Assembly (NCBI GenBank): GCA_002794775.1
Contig: NBAY01000117.1
Coordinates: forward strand, 1-64,000
Reading direction: 5' to 3'
Source: Porodaedalea pini
Lineage: Eukaryota; Basidiomycota; Agaricomycetes; Hymenochaetales; Hymenochaetaceae
DNA: 64,000 bases
Under the pieces are notes generated by a model. The model did no database searches. It was not told where the DNA came from and was given only the letters and a program-made list of their open reading frames with translations. Position 1 is the stretch's first letter. Each line of letters begins with the position of its first letter. Below are positions 10,489-23,203 of the stretch, piece after piece. Made by a program: the position numbers and the translations under genes.

Positions 10489-12707
10489 CTGCCCTTTTCA
10501 GAAGTATTGTCACACATCAAATTCATGTGGTTTTGACACGTCTTGTGGCATAACTGCCAAAATTCGAGTAAATGATGATTTACTGTGTCAATTCCTCACG
10601 ATACATGTTCATTAAGCACTCAAAAAAAAGTACTTGCTTATCCAAATCCGAATCTGTAAAAATATCCGAGGTTAGATGAATATTTTTGTCAAAATAAGTC
10701 AAACAATGTCGGCCAGCCCTGTTTCAACACCTCACCCTCACTATATGCAAAAATCATACCCCTTTCCTCTCATCCCATAATTTTTTTTTCTCCACCTGTA
10801 AATTAGGTTCACATGTATGGCAATCCTGTGCATGAGTTTGGTGTCATTCTGTGCACTATTCGTGGTGTAATGGGGATGTTTCTGTTCTTCGGACACCTGC
10901 TCTCACCTGGGTTTGGACAGTCCATTTCATACAGCTCTGCCAATTTGACAGGTAAAAATACAAAACTTCTTGCACTACATAGACAATCCTATCTACTATA
11001 GCCTGGGTTATTTGGGGGCCCCTCCACCTTGATTTGACACTGTAGTGGTAATTTATTTTCGACCTGCGCACTGTAGCACCATGTGCCACCTGCACATCTG
11101 AAGTATAGAAGTTGGAAACAACATGTTGCTTCATAAGTACTACTCCATCTCAAGAAGAGATGGCCACAGATATCTCACCAGCATACCAGGTGAGCGTATC
11201 CACCATGCAGGACCACTAGTAGATACACAAGTGTATGTTCATGCAAACAGACTCGAAGACGTCCTTTCAGATCCAGAACAGCAACAGCTGGCAGCCTCTT
11301 CTTGGTCAAGAGCAAGGCATAACCATTGTTGCCCACAGTCTAGACAGAAGAGCAGATGGCTTCACTGAAGAGAGGTTGGTGTGCTACAATGGTCAGCGGT
11401 ATATGCAGATTAGGGGTTGGCACATGAACACATTCACCATGAAAACACCCTTCTCTCCCACCACGATGATGCATGGCAAGGCCCTCTCAAACGATGCGCA
11501 ATCCATTCTCTTTAAGCTGCACCAATCTAATGAGTTCACCATGGACCATCTTTCTGCGTTGATGGACATCAATTGTCGAACAGTCTATCAGATCATAAAA
11601 GACTGGGAGGCTACTGGGGGTGTCAAGAGAGATAGAAAGAGGACTGGCCAGCCAAGGCTGTTGGACTATCTGGATGTACAGGTGAGGTGTAGTGTGCCAG
11701 TGCTGATGGACGTTGCTCATCAGGATTCCATTTGCCACCAGTATCTCCTCAGTTCAGTCGATCAACACAGGGACCTATTCCTTGATGAGCTGAGGCAGAA
11801 GCTCGGCGCATCTTCTGGTAAATACATTTCAGACTCTATGATATGGAGGATGTTGGAATGGGCTGGATTCACTATGAAAAGGGTATGGTCTTTCATTTTC
11901 AACTAGTTGAGCCCAAATCCAACCTGGTCGAAGATTTCAAAGAAGGCACACAAATGCAGCGAGACTGCGTGAATACAATATTATCTCAAAATTGGCAAGA
12001 AATACAAAGCTGAACAGCTCATGTTCATTGACAAAAGTGCTTGCGACCATTGCACTTTCTTGAGAAAAAAGGCATGGGCTTTACATGGGCATCAAGCCAG
12101 CCACAAACAGTTTTTCACCAGGGGAAAGAGGTACACATAGTCCCATCATACCTCAGGGTGTCATATGTCAAACTTCCTCCAGGTATTCAATCCTTCCAGC
12201 AATCTCTCTTGACAGAATGCTTGACTGCAAATTCAATACAGAATCCTTTACCACTTTCATCGCACGTCTCCTCAATCATACGGAACCTTTTCCAGGACCA
12301 AACTCAGTCATTGTCATGGACAACTGTGCTATCCACAAGTCGAATGAAATTCATGAGTTGATCGAATCCAGGTGCAGTGCTTTTTCCTCCCGTGCATCGC
12401 TCCAGCACTGATGCATTCTGTAATCATGTGTCTAGTGGCATGAAGCTTGAATTCCTTCCTGTGTACTCTCCAGATTTCAATCCAATTGAATTGGCCTTCT
12501 CGCTACTCAAAACTCGACTTCGATGACTTGCCCTGCTGGAAGAAGGAGGAGATGTTGTGGTGTATGCACGGCTTTATGGAGAGATTATGTCGATTAGCAC
12601 AAATGACTGTTGAGCCTTCTACCAACACTGCGGGTATGTCCGCTGGCCCTGGTGCGTAGCTACCCTCAATTCTCAAGTGAAATCCTCTGACGACGTGCTC
12701 AGGTGAA
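10489..12707 (+). repeat. Left terminal inverted arm (2,219 bp)
   Basis: Homologous, in inverse orientation, to 32689-31552 plus 24388-23308. Both arms measure 2,219 bp after removing the Gypsy insertion. Homology stops abruptly at CAGGTGAA on both sides. Differences are few and mostly transitions. Confidence 0.9.
11235..12635 (+). pseudogene. Tc1/mariner (DD34E) transposase, left arm
   Basis: Spliced frames give an HTH region (TMDHLSALMDINCRTVYQIIKDW), a GQPRLLD linker and a DDE_3 domain: MFIDKSAC (first Asp), VMDNCAIHK (second Asp) and SPDFNPIE (Glu), with 34 residues between the last two. Inferred introns are 11682-11741, 11883-11942, 12131-12182 and 12372-12435. The likely start is 11466 (MMHGKAL), in frame with an upstream ATG at 11235. 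Three in-frame TGA codons (after SETA, after KTRLR, and after TNDC near the C-terminus) break it; at least two look like CGA-to-TGA changes. An earlier region (10813-11160) has open frames without recognisable domains. Confidence 0.8.
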
Positions 12708-12863
12708 TTGGCTAGGACTGCTAGGGATACGTAGATTTATAAATAAGCTCTAAATTGTCATTTGTTCACTTTTCGATCACTGTTACAAGCAGACTACATA
12801 AGATGAAGGAAATGTTTGCATAAAGAACAAAAGCAAAGTCATGAAACCAAGGAGAGGAATAAT
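12708..12863. other. Spacer between left arm and gene X
   Basis: Short AT-rich non-coding stretch immediately inside the arm; no inner inverted terminus is visible here. Confidence 0.4.
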
Positions 12864-14782
12864 TTACCATTGAGCCTGCTGAGGCATGGCAGCTGCAAGC
12901 AGCAGGTCCACGGGTGCCACAGCAGTGTTGACTTCAAGATTTGTGAAATCAGTTGTCACCATAAAGAACAGTGCTTGTAGGTCCTTCCCACGGCTCAGAA
13001 ACTTCATTTTGGCCTCAAGCACCGCATGTCCCCAAAGATGTTTCAAAGTTTCATCTGGTGGGGAGCTCGGGTGCACATATGAATTCCCATCCTCATGAAG
13101 CTCCCAGTCATCTACCAAGATTGCATACAACAGTTGCTTTTGTGCAAGCATAGTGCAAGCAAACATAGCATTGTTAATTTTTCCTTCCAACTCCTTCAAA
13201 GTTCCCTCGATTTGCATCGCAGCATGCTGTACGTAGTGAAGCCAATCCTCCTCCCCAATGGCACAGACTTTTGTGATCAAACATTGAAGTTTGATGGGTT
13301 GTAGGGTATTGTCACGATTTGCATAGACATTTTTGAGCTCAAGAAAGCCGTCACGGATGGTCTCAGCAACTACTGCAAATCTGTCTTGTTCACTCTGAAG
13401 TTGTCTCACCCATGCATGCAGCATTGCCACATAGCCTGGCAGGGTGGCAAGCCAGACGTCGAGTTCATCTGTATCAAACTCCCGATATTCTCTCATCATT
13501 TTTTTGCCCATTAGTTTACTAATCCACAACCTGATGACATTAGCACCAAGGGCTATTTTTTTCTAGAATGTTGTCCACACCAATGTGTCAAGCTGGTGGT
13601 ATGCATTGAGTGAGTGATACCATTCATTTGCCCATGGTCTGCCTTCCTTTTCTATTTTGTCTTCAGATATCTCCACTCTGATAAGTCCTGCATATTCTTT
13701 GAGTAATTTGGTTACAGCCTCCTTTGCAAGCGCATTTGCATCATCTCTCACCTTTGCCTTTCTTGCAGCTTTCTTTTTAATCAGTGCTGATGACTCCAAC
13801 CCCTGCTCTACTGAAAGCTGTGTGTATTCCGAGGTCAGGGTGTTGCTAGCAGATGCAACTGACACATGAGAGCTCAGCAAGACAATGCTCTCTTTGGCTG
13901 GTACATTGAATATGGAAGCATGGAGAGGGCTATACCAGTATTGTAGGTAGTCATTGAGGAAAAAATACATTCCGTCATAGAAATGACAGTGCCCATAGTC
14001 GAGGAGGTGTCAGCGCAGTATAGCATTATGCACCTTCACCGACTGATGATAAAATTAATCCCAGTAAGTTTGCTTATCAATGGCCAAAATAGGGACCTGC
14101 TTACGTTCAATATAAGAGCTTGCTCCAGCACATGGATCTGATTTTTGCATTGCGGCAGCTCCTGCATTGTGCAATTCTTGCTTAATGTCCACTGAAAACT
14201 GAACGTAGTCTAGCTTTTGATCGACTTTCGCATGGTTCTCCACCTGCTGCCACTCCCATTCTGCCTGCTGCTGCTCCAATTGTGCCTGCTGCTGTGCCAC
14301 TTTTTCTGCAAGTTTATTGATCTGTGCAGATAACTCCTCTCGCCATGTTTTTATACCCTGCTTTTGCTTCCTCCCTGCTGTCAGCCACTGTCCAGCGCAG
14401 GTCTCTTTCTTGCATTGGATTTCTAAGGATTTGCCTTTTTCTTTTGATGAGGCGGCTTCAGCTGCCACTGTCTTTGCCATCATCTGGATAAAGATCCCTA
14501 CAGAAGCTGCAAACCAAAGATAAATTGAAAGGGATGAAAAAAGAAAGCGACTTGCTCTGACTTACTGTCTGATGTTAACGATTCAAAGAGATCATGGGAC
14601 GCTGATGACCCACTTGTGCTGCTACTTAGCTGGTCCTCTTCCTCCATATGGCTCTCCATGTTGCGATCAAGATCTAGTGTGGTGCAACAAGGGGATATGT
14701 CCAAGACAACGCGACTGTGGGGCGTGAGTGATGAGAGGGAACAACACGGGTGTGAGCTTACATATATCTCAGCCATTGTCAT
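12864..14782 (-). pseudogene. Cargo gene X, unrecognised protein, three nonsense codons
   Basis: Minus-strand gene starting MTMAEIY at 14782. An intron with donor GTAAGTC follows exon 1 near 14572. The second exon encodes a Gln-rich coiled coil (QQQAQLEQQQAEWEWQQ) near 14250, then a long, otherwise collinear frame to 12864. Three in-frame stops interrupt it: TAA after YWD (about 14053), TGA about 20 codons later, and TAG after WTTF (about 13563). All fit C-to-T changes (CAA, CGA, CAG). Joined conceptually it would be roughly 600 residues. I recognise no domain. It is divergent from gene Y with 171 bp between starts. Confidence 0.65.
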
Positions 14783-14953
14783 GTGGACTGATCTCTATCT
14801 GGCAGGCCCCTAACACCTTACTGTACAGCTGGGATGAAGAAGTGTGCTAGGACTTGCCTTTTACAGTTTCTGACCTTATATACCCAGAGCACTAGCCAAA
14901 TGCTGTAATCTAAGCATTGCATATTCACTTTTCCATGTGGATTTTTTTCTCTT
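14783..14953. promoter_or_regulatory. Putative shared promoter of cargo genes X and Y
   Basis: 171 bp between divergent starts at the centre of the ancestral element. It includes TTATATACC near 14876. Inferred only from position. Confidence 0.35.
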
Positions 14954-16416
14954 ATGCCTCCTCAATGTACCAAAATCCCCTCCAAAAAGGCCAAAGTGGC
15001 TGAGGAAGCCAAGGCTATCAAAAATGTGCCCAAGTGTCCCTGTGGCCAACCAAGAAAGATCGCAGAAGCAGCTGCAAGCCCCAAAGCAAAACTAGCCATT
15101 TGCAAGACCCCACAAACCCCTGTGCCTCGAACGCCTTTCAATTTGAATGCTAAACTGACCAGGAGGCTGCTGAAAAAGCATGCCAGAAAGGTGACTTGGA
15201 TGTCTTGAGAATCTATGCTTACTTGTACTGACATTCTGCTTTTACTCTCTTCCTTTGGAACTGTTGCAAACAGGATTACAACAGCGACAACGATGATGAT
15301 GACGACGATGTCAACATCAATCCAGCTGCTGTAGCAGAAATCTCAGTCCTTGATGTGGCACGAGCCAGGGGTTATAATGACCCTGCTGATGAAACTCTAC
15401 AGTTAGACAGTACTTATGAGGAAGTTCCCGACTTCCCATCCAATGGCAGCTTTTTTTCGCTGGGTAAGAGATATTTTTACATCATAAACATGGTCTTACA
15501 TGTATATCAGATGGCCCTGCCGACTGGAGTATTTCTTCCCTTGGAACAGCCAAGGTATGAGGGATGGTTACATCAACACCAGCCACAGACAGGGCAGACA
15601 GAGACATGATTGAAGTAAAGGTCTTGGTTTCGGACGGCATCGGCAGATGGGAGCTGATCTTGTGCTCCGACATGCTATTAAATGATTTGTTGGTTGAGGT
15701 TGCAAAGGTGACAGGGGGCTCCTGCATCATCACACATCTTGGAGTTGAGGGCCCATGGTGTATCAAAGAAGGCCTGAACAAATACCTTCCAGAGTATCTA
15801 GATAATCAGAGTGCATTGGATAAGGTCTTTGCAGAGGTCCACAAACACTGCAAGGAGCAAGTGGCCAAAAAGATGAAAACCAAAAGTGATCCAAAGATCA
15901 TCATCAGAGATCTCCCAGAGGTTTGTTCAATTGTGTTTCATTGCCAGCTATTTCAACTCAGATATTCTGGCTGGATAGGATTCTAACGTGCAGGGAAAAA
16001 GGGGAAAAAAGACTCTGGCAAAAGCTAAGCTGACAGTAGCGCCACTCGATAACGCAAAGAGCACATACGATAATGAGATTGAGGAAATCACATGCAAGAT
16101 TGTAGTGAGCTTCACATGTGATGAGTATGGTGGTAAACTGTGCGCAATGCTGAAAGGTATGTGGGAGCATGTCACATACACTATGGAGGATGTCACTGAG
16201 CATGCGAAACTTCTTGTGAGTCTTAAATTGTCATTTCATGCACAAGTCTATATATCTCACTCAAAATGTCTATTGTTATTTCTAAGCACTGAAACATGCC
16301 AGGAGTGACCTACACTGATCCACCTGAGGCTCTTAAACTTCTAGATAGAAAGCCGCACAAGTTGTACTCAGCTGCAAGAGCAGCTGAGAGGAATGCAGAA
16401 GTTTATACCCATGTGG

Positions 16417-17254
16417 TGTAGGGGTGCAGACTCTTCTAATCCGAAGGGCGATTCAGGCTACAGCTTGTGATCGACCCAAGGGGGACTGTGGTGACTCGGT
16501 ATACTGAGAGGGACAACCTAAGTAGAGCAAGGTTTGAGATATGAAGACTCGGCGATACGGATACCTGTGGGATTCCAGTTGGACCAAGACTCGGGCAGGT
16601 AGAATCAGCACTTGTGGCAGTGGCCGAGGGCGTTCAGTGATTGGGTGGTGGAGTTCTGAGAGTCGGTGACAGAGTCAATGTATACTGTTTTCAGAATGAG
16701 AGTCGAGCGAGTAGTGCATAGTAATGCATGTAGTAGATTGTGGTCTAGAGGTGGAGAGGGAACTGTCTGTCTCTGTACTTGTCTCATCTCCCCTATCTCT
16801 GTCTGTCCCTGTCTGTACAAACTACTGTGAATTTATACTAAACTGAAGCAGAGAAAGCGGTGCAAGACTCGGCCAAGTCTGTGTGAATGGATGTGAAAGT
16901 GAGTCAGCGATCGGTCTGTGCACATCACACAGCCGATCGTTGTGGAGTGATGTTGGAGTCCCCAACCTACTCTTTTCATCTCCCACCACTGCACACCCGT
17001 ATCCCACATCCTTGTCCTACTTGCCTAATTCCTTCCACCTGTCCCCACGAGAGTTGGTCATCCATGTGCTGATCGAGTTTGTGTGACATCCCTCCATCCA
17101 ATTGTGTCCATACCAAGAATTATAATGAAGAGTTGGCTGCTGATTATGAATGAATAAACGGTAAAGTTTGGTGGCCGGTAAAGGGATTCAAAGGAGTAGT
17201 GTAAGTGAGGGAAGAAAGACTCGGCCGGCACGTAGGCAATGGTTAATCGCTACA
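16417..17254 (-). repeat. LTR (3' in element sense) of gag-protease element
   Basis: 838 bp, TGTAGGGG..CGCTACA, almost identical to 21942-22780; the differences I saw are mostly transitions. Confidence 0.9.
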
Positions 17255-18305
17255 TCTCTCGGGGGGGCCAGAAAAAAAGTGTTTGCGGTGTACATGAGAA
17301 GTGGTTGAATTGGAAATTAAAGAATGTGTAATGGGCGAGGTTTGGTGCATTCGATCAATGCCGAAATTGCAACCTGGAGTTTTGTGATGTGCACTATCTG
17401 CTGCGCGATGGTGTCACGGAGGTTCTCCAGTTGGACTGATGGGGCTGGGTGGTGTATGCTGGTCTGGAGGTCCAGGTGCCATGGGATAATCGCGATCTGG
17501 ATGAGGTCGTGTGTCACTGCCGAACGTAGACACTGATTCACTGGCAGTTCCAGGCCTTGATTAATGATGTATTTGGTGCAGTTATTGATCAAGGTCAGTT
17601 GGGGTCAGTACTGGATGTCAATTGCCATGTCCTTGAGGATGATCACATGGGGAGGCGTAATGTCAGTACTTTCCATTGTGGGCAGGGTCAGATGTTGTCT
17701 CTTTTTTCTTTTTGTTGCTTTCAGTAATGGCGTGTCTTTTTAAAGACGGTCGTGTCACCTGAGTTGTTTGTGTGTCTGTTTCAGGAGGACCTCTCTGTAT
17801 TGGTCATGCTGTTAGTCGGCGGAGTTCGCATTCATTGTGTGTTTCGGGCGATTCTTTCACATGCTTTGATTGGGTCCTTTGGCGGGTGATTCATGATAGC
17901 GATAGTGTCATCTTGTCATGGTCGGCGGCCGGTCGATCAGCAAATTTTTGTCTTTTAGTCTGTTGTTTCGTATTTTGTGTGTCTGGTGCCAGTCCATGTC
18001 TCTGTTTGGCCAGTTGTGATTTTGTTTGGTGGTCTTGGCTCGGTGTAGTTGTTTTCTTTGGTGTTTGCATTTGGTTGAGCATCTGTGTGTTGTGTGCCTC
18101 GTGGTTTCTTTTCATTTGGAGTGGCCTCATTGTTGAATGCTGGTGTTTGGTGTGTGCCTGGCTTCGTTGTGAGTGATCGGTAGGTTCGTGCTGTATTTGG
18201 TGTGGTCTGGATCCACAGTATAGCCTGGGTGCACCTCCTGTTCATCTCGTTGATTTGGTACTGATTCATTGACTATCAAAAATCCTCGTCCTCAGCTGGT
18301 TGCTT

Positions 18306-18905
18306 TCATCGTGTTTGTTCTCGAGTTGGAACTGATACATCTTCTTCTGTTACCGGGTGGATTAGTTCTAGTACCTGGTCGTCGATGTCTATATCCACCA
18401 ACCGAGCCTTGCAGTGTGCGAGGAATGGTCGGCCGAGTAGGATGTCGAATGGTGCTGGGTGTACGACCTGTGCTTGTACGAGTACTGAGAATCCTCCGAG
18501 TCCTATCCTGAGTTGTGGTATTAGTCTGAGCAATTGTGTCCTAGATGCATCTGCTGTTTCGATAGTGATTCGTTCATTGTTCAGAGTCAGCGATCCTAGA
18601 TGCTTCCACACATTTCGTGATAGTCCGATAAACGAAGCTCCAGTGTTGAGTAGTCCTTCTACCTCGACCTTTCCGTCCAGCCATACATTGACAACTTGAA
18701 TTGGTACGGTTGCTGGCGTGACTAAACCCTTTTCCGTTGTCTCATCCGGCAATCCTGGCCTGGGTCCTACCGAGTACATGGCTGTGCCTTCATCTTTGAG
18801 GTTTATCGGACTTCGTTTGGCCATCATTATGTCCTTGCACTTTTGTCTGACTTCTGGCAAAGTTGCCAACAGTTCTCGACCTGATATTGACACCATGGAA
18901 TCCAA
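18306..18905 (-). pseudogene. Retropepsin-like aspartic protease with Asp-to-Asn catalytic change
   Basis: Protease domain of the LTR element. The flap and second motif are visible (ILLGRPFLAHCKA). The catalytic triad that should read DTGAS reads NTGAS (LLNTGASFIGL). GAC to AAC here is a CpG-to-CpA change. The domain lies downstream of the gag frames in the same strand, separated from them by a frame-shifting 101-bp duplication. It is probably inactive. Confidence 0.75.
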
Positions 18906-19020
18906 GAATCAGCAAAATACTGCATCGACCATTGCAGGGTCATTAGCCAGTGTGTTGTATTTGAACTGAGGCCTCTGTACGTCTATTGTAGGATTGGGAT
19001 GTCCAGGCTTTGGTTCCATC

Positions 19021-19222
19021 CTTTCCCGTGGTGGTGCTACATGGACTTCCGTAGGCTTGCTCGGTGGCTGAGAGTCGGGTACCAATTCTTCGCTTGTCTT
19101 GGGCTCTGCCAATTCTGTCTCCTTTCCCGTGGTGGTGCTACATGGACTTTCGTAGGCTTGCTCGGTGGCTGAGAGTCGGGTACCAATTCTTCGCTTGTCT
19201 TGGGCTCTGCCAATTCTGTCTC
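19021..19222. repeat. 101-bp tandem duplication
   Basis: Two copies of a 101-bp unit starting CTTTCCCGTGGTGG at 19021 and 19122, with very few differences. The unit is not a multiple of three, so it shifts the frame between gag and protease. Confidence 0.85.
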
Positions 19223-19424
19223 CTTTCCCTTGCCTGTTTCTGTTTCTGGTACACCCGAGCCCATAGCTGGTTCGTGTCCCTCTCGTTCTTTTGCTGGTTT
19301 TGTCGGGTGCTTAGGTGAGGGAGAGTTGGCTTTTCCTATATTTGCCAGTCTCGCTGATCGTCTCTGCTGTCCATGAGAATTGCCCGTATCATCAAACCGA
19401 ACCTTTCTTCCTTCCACTACATAT

Positions 19425-21730
19425 TCATCCTGAATTTCTTTGATGTGGGCTTCCTCCATACCTGGCTGGGTCGGGGTATACATACTTGGTCCTGATATGG
19501 TGGGATAGTACATATCGAACAGGTTCGCCGTTTGGTGTGGTGGTGGATCTCATAGTGCTGTCATATCTACTGGGAGAGTCATACCCAGAGGGACCTCGTT
19601 CGGGTGGTCTTGATAGTACAAGTTCATTCGATCCAGTAGAGAAGAGCCTTGTGGTCCTGGTGGTAGTCGTGTTCCTCCCGGCATCACAACAAATCCTTGT
19701 GCATCCAAGGCCAGCAATTGTTGGTTCAAAAACGTGTCTCTGATCGTACAGTCTCTGAACAGGTGTGCGGTACTGTGGCACATGGCACACGTTCGGGGCC
19801 CTGTATTCCTTACCTGCATATTTCTGGCTGGGCGTGGGCCTCTCGGTGGTGCCCTGTATTCTTCGCATGGCCGTCTGTAATCGTCAGGTCACTGGTACTC
19901 CCACAGCTCGTTATGGGCATATGGCCGATCTCGAGCATACTGATCATCATAGTCTCACCTTTGATAATCCTCCTTCCTTTCACCCCAGAGATCCTGTATC
20001 TCAGCTTGTAAATCTGATACCATGCGTGTGAGCAGGCTCAGTTCTGAGTCCTCTCATTTGATGGGGGTCAGTGCGTATGGTCCAGATGCTGCAGCAACGT
20101 GTTGCTGAGTAAAATATGGAGGTGCTGTGGGTATCCCAAATGTTCCATACTGCAGTACTGCGTATCCTTGCTGCGCCCCAGGACCAGTTACTAGGACTCC
20201 TCCTGCTATAAGTCGGTCGAGTTCGTTGTATAGTACCGGTATATCCCAAGGAACACCAGCTGGGTGTTGAAAGTCAACCAACCGAAGTTGTTGTTCAAGA
20301 TGCTGATTGGTGAGCTGGTTTAGACCTTCTTGATAGAACCGCTTTTGATCTAGATCCAAAATGACTCCTTCTTGAACTAGATATGATGTAATATGCATAA
20401 AGCTTCGATGGTATTCTCCCAGGGCAGCCGTGCTCATCAAAACCTTGTTGGAATTCTTGGCGACAAAATTGATTAGATCTCCATAAGTGTATCTTATTGT
20501 TGCCGCCGGATAGAAGCCTAGGGCGGCTGTTTTGAATGACACAAAATTGTTTTGTCATGCCTGTGGGAGAGTTGACCATAGTAACTCCTCGTGTACCGGT
20601 GTGTAGTAACATGCCCAATTGATTTTCTGTAGATCGGTGATTCCTGCATTTGATCTTAAGATGTTAACCTCTTCGAAGAATCGTGGGATCCCTTCTGGTT
20701 CTACATCGGCGTTCATTGCTGGTACTCATTTGTCATGTCTGTTTGGCATTGTTGCTCCTGGAACCGGAGGATTTGGTCTGGTGATCGGGAGATTTCTAGA
20801 CTCGGCGAGGTCTGGGAGAGGATTGGCTACGTTGGGTATGGGTTGCATTGGTGGTGCCATTGGTGGGGCTTGTGAAGGTCCTTGGCTCAATCCTTGTGTG
20901 GTAGAATTAGCCATGACTGCTCTGACTATTGGTGGCACCATGATATGGAAAGTCGGCAGAGCCGGTGTGGGTACACGTGAGGGTAGAGTTGGTGTCCTTC
21001 TTGGCTGTTCTGGAGTCGAAGGGCACGTTTCCAGGTATGGGTCTGCAATCCTTGATATCGCAATAGGTATCAATCCTTCTGGAGTTGGTGGTGGCGGTGG
21101 CAGGACTAGTTCTTCCTCCAATGTTTCAGACCGATTCTGTGGTGATTCCAGGGTTGATTGTTCTTCTTGATTAGGGGTAAGATTCTCAGGTTCAGAGTTT
21201 TGTTCTGTTGGTACTTCTATTGGTCCTCCTGTTTGAATTAGAGGTTCGTCAATCCATCTTCTGATAGCTTGTCTACCCCAATTAAGTGGTGACCCTGGTC
21301 TTGTGGGTAACAACGATCCGAGTGATTGGTTTCGATATGGCATTGCCGATTCTTGTGGTCCTGGCGATACCAGTCTCCTGACCACTTCTTCAGATCTGGA
21401 GTGACTTTGTTCCCTTGTTGGACTCCTGTATCCTTTGAGGCCTGGGTTCCTTTCCTCACTTTCAGGTGTTCCTCTGGGTCTTTGAACCTGCTGACTGAGT
21501 GGTGTACTGGCAATGCTGAAATGCAACCTGTTGCTGGTTACAAAGCTTCCTGGGATACGAAGTGATATTGGGGTTTCGATGAGATCAGGTAAGATCCTTC
21601 TGGGTTCAACTGGTTGTCCTCGTTCCTGTGTGGGTTTTGGTTCAGCTACTGAGGGTGGCTGTTGTTGTTTGGTATCCTGAGGTGTGTTTTCTGGGTTGGC
21701 AATTCCAGATCGGCGAAAGGGTGACGTCAA
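19425..21730 (-). pseudogene. Gag-like polyprotein of the LTR element
   Basis: Begins MTSPFRRSG at 21730 with a long Pro-rich region to 20726. A globular capsid-like segment (20542-20054) and a CCHC zinc knuckle (CAMCHSTAHLFRDC, near 19780) follow. The frames are offset from one another, so at least two frameshifts separate them. The zinc knuckle upstream of the protease fits a gag-protease order. Confidence 0.7.
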
Positions 21731-21941
21731 TGCTTCTCTGGGAGCGTGTAAGATTCGAGGGGTGGCTGTGGCCGGTGGGCATCCTCTTGGTCTTCCTCAG
21801 CCCTGTCCTCTGGGTGGTGGTGGTGGGTTGCTTGGTTCTTCCTGAACCTTTGCTTGTATGCACATAGAGTGCTGAGGTGCTTCAGACGTCGACCTGATAC
21901 TTAGGCGAGGCACCTTGTCCCCCTCGCAGTGGGCTCCAATG

Positions 21942-22780
21942 TGTAGGGGGTGCAGACTCTTCTAATCCGAAGGGCAATTCAGGCTACGGCTTGTGATCGA
22001 CCCAAGGGGGACTGTGGTGACTCGGTATACCAAGAGGGACAACCTAAGTAGAGCGAGGTTTGAGATATGAAGACTCGGCGATATGGATACCTGTGGGATT
22101 CCGGTTGGACCAAGACTCAGGCGGGTAGAATCGGCACTTGTGGCAGCAGCCGAGGGTGTTCAGTGATTGGGTGGTGGAGTTCTGAGAGTCGGTGACAGAG
22201 TCAATGTATACTGTTTTCAGAATGAGAGTCGAGCGAGTAGTGCGTAGTAATGCATGTAGTAGATTGTGGTCTAGAGGTGGAGAGGGAACTGTCTGTCTCT
22301 GTACTTGTCTCATCTCCCCTATCTCTGTCTGTCCCTGTCTGTACAAACTACTGTGAATTTATACTAAACTGAAGCAGAGAAAGCGGTGCAAGACTCGGCC
22401 AAGTCTGTGTGAATGGATGTGAAAGTGAGTCAGCGATCGGTCTGTGCACATCACACAGCCGATCGTTGTGGAGTGATGTTGGAGTCCCCAACCTACTCTT
22501 TTCATCTCCCACCACTGCACACCCATATCCCACATCCTTGTCCTACTTGCCTAATTCCTTCCACCTGTCCCCACGAGAGTTGGTCATCCATGTGCTGATC
22601 GAGTTTGTGCGACATCCCTCCATCCGATTGTGTCCATACCAAGAATTATAATGAAGAGTCGGCCACCGATTATGAATGAATAAATGGTAAAGTTTGGTGG
22701 CTGGTAAAGGGATTCAAAGGAGTAGTGTAAGTGAGGGGAGAAAGACTCGGCCGGCGCATAGGCGATGGTTAATCGCTACA
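21942..22780 (-). repeat. LTR (5' in element sense) of gag-protease element
   Basis: 839 bp partner of 16417-17254, with the same TGTAG..CTACA ends, followed by target duplication GTGG. Confidence 0.9.
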
Positions 22781-23203
22781 GTGGCTCCACCTGATCCTGT
22801 GTTGTGCGAACCTCCTGTGATTAACCACCCCTCAACCATGCAGCCACAAGCCATGATGCAGCACCCTCTCATGATGCAGAATCCTCTCATGATGCAGACT
22901 ATGTTTGGCAACAACGTGATCAGTCAAAGGCGGCCTCGAGAGTTCCCATCCATTAGCAAGTGGCTGGACTCTCTGCACAAGGATATGGAATGGGGCCAAG
23001 CTCCCTGCCCTAACTATTGGATTTTTAGACAGTCATTCGAAGAGTGAGGTCTAGTTCACCTGGATGATATCCAAGGGCTGTCCAAGGATGACATATGGAA
23101 AATAGCGGAGGAGGATAAATTAGTCATCAACTTCAGCCTTGTCAATCATCTTCATCGCTATGTAGACCAAGATTACAACCTCATCGTCAATTCTCACAGC
23201 TAA

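Larger units (their letters stand above)
16417..22780 (-). mobile_element. Gag-protease LTR retrotransposon lacking reverse transcriptase and integrase
   Basis: Two near-identical LTRs of 838 and 839 bp (TGTAG..CTACA) bracket a 4.7-kb interior, with 4-bp target duplication GTGG (16413-16416, 22781-22784). The coding strand is minus. The interior carries gag-like frames and a retropepsin, then about 1 kb (17255-18300) with no reverse transcriptase, RNase H or integrase motif. It is therefore non-autonomous. It interrupts cargo gene Y. Confidence 0.85.
14954..23203 (+). pseudogene. Cargo gene Y, unrecognised protein, split by an LTR element
   Basis: Plus-strand multi-exon gene starting MPPQCTKIPSKKAKV with a Lys/Pro-rich N-terminus. 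An intron (15191-15273) is followed by an acidic run of Asp. Later segments (15609-15920, 15988-16215, 16290-16416) carry no domain I know. The frame is cut at 16416 by the LTR element and resumes at 22785: removing the element and one GTGG gives YTHVAPPDPV in frame. The C-terminus has a Met/Gln-rich stretch (MMQHPLMMQNPLMMQ) and a helical region (ISKWLDSL, LDDIQGLSKDDIW) that resembles a SAM (sterile alpha motif) domain. One TGA (CGA to TGA) interrupts it at FEE*GLVHL. It ends at 23203. Confidence 0.6.

Noticed and set aside
10813..11160. Additional transposon gene upstream of the transposase, mirrored at 32044-32365
   Set aside because: Frames occur on both strands of both arms only because the arms are repeats; no domain or splice join to the transposase could be supported.
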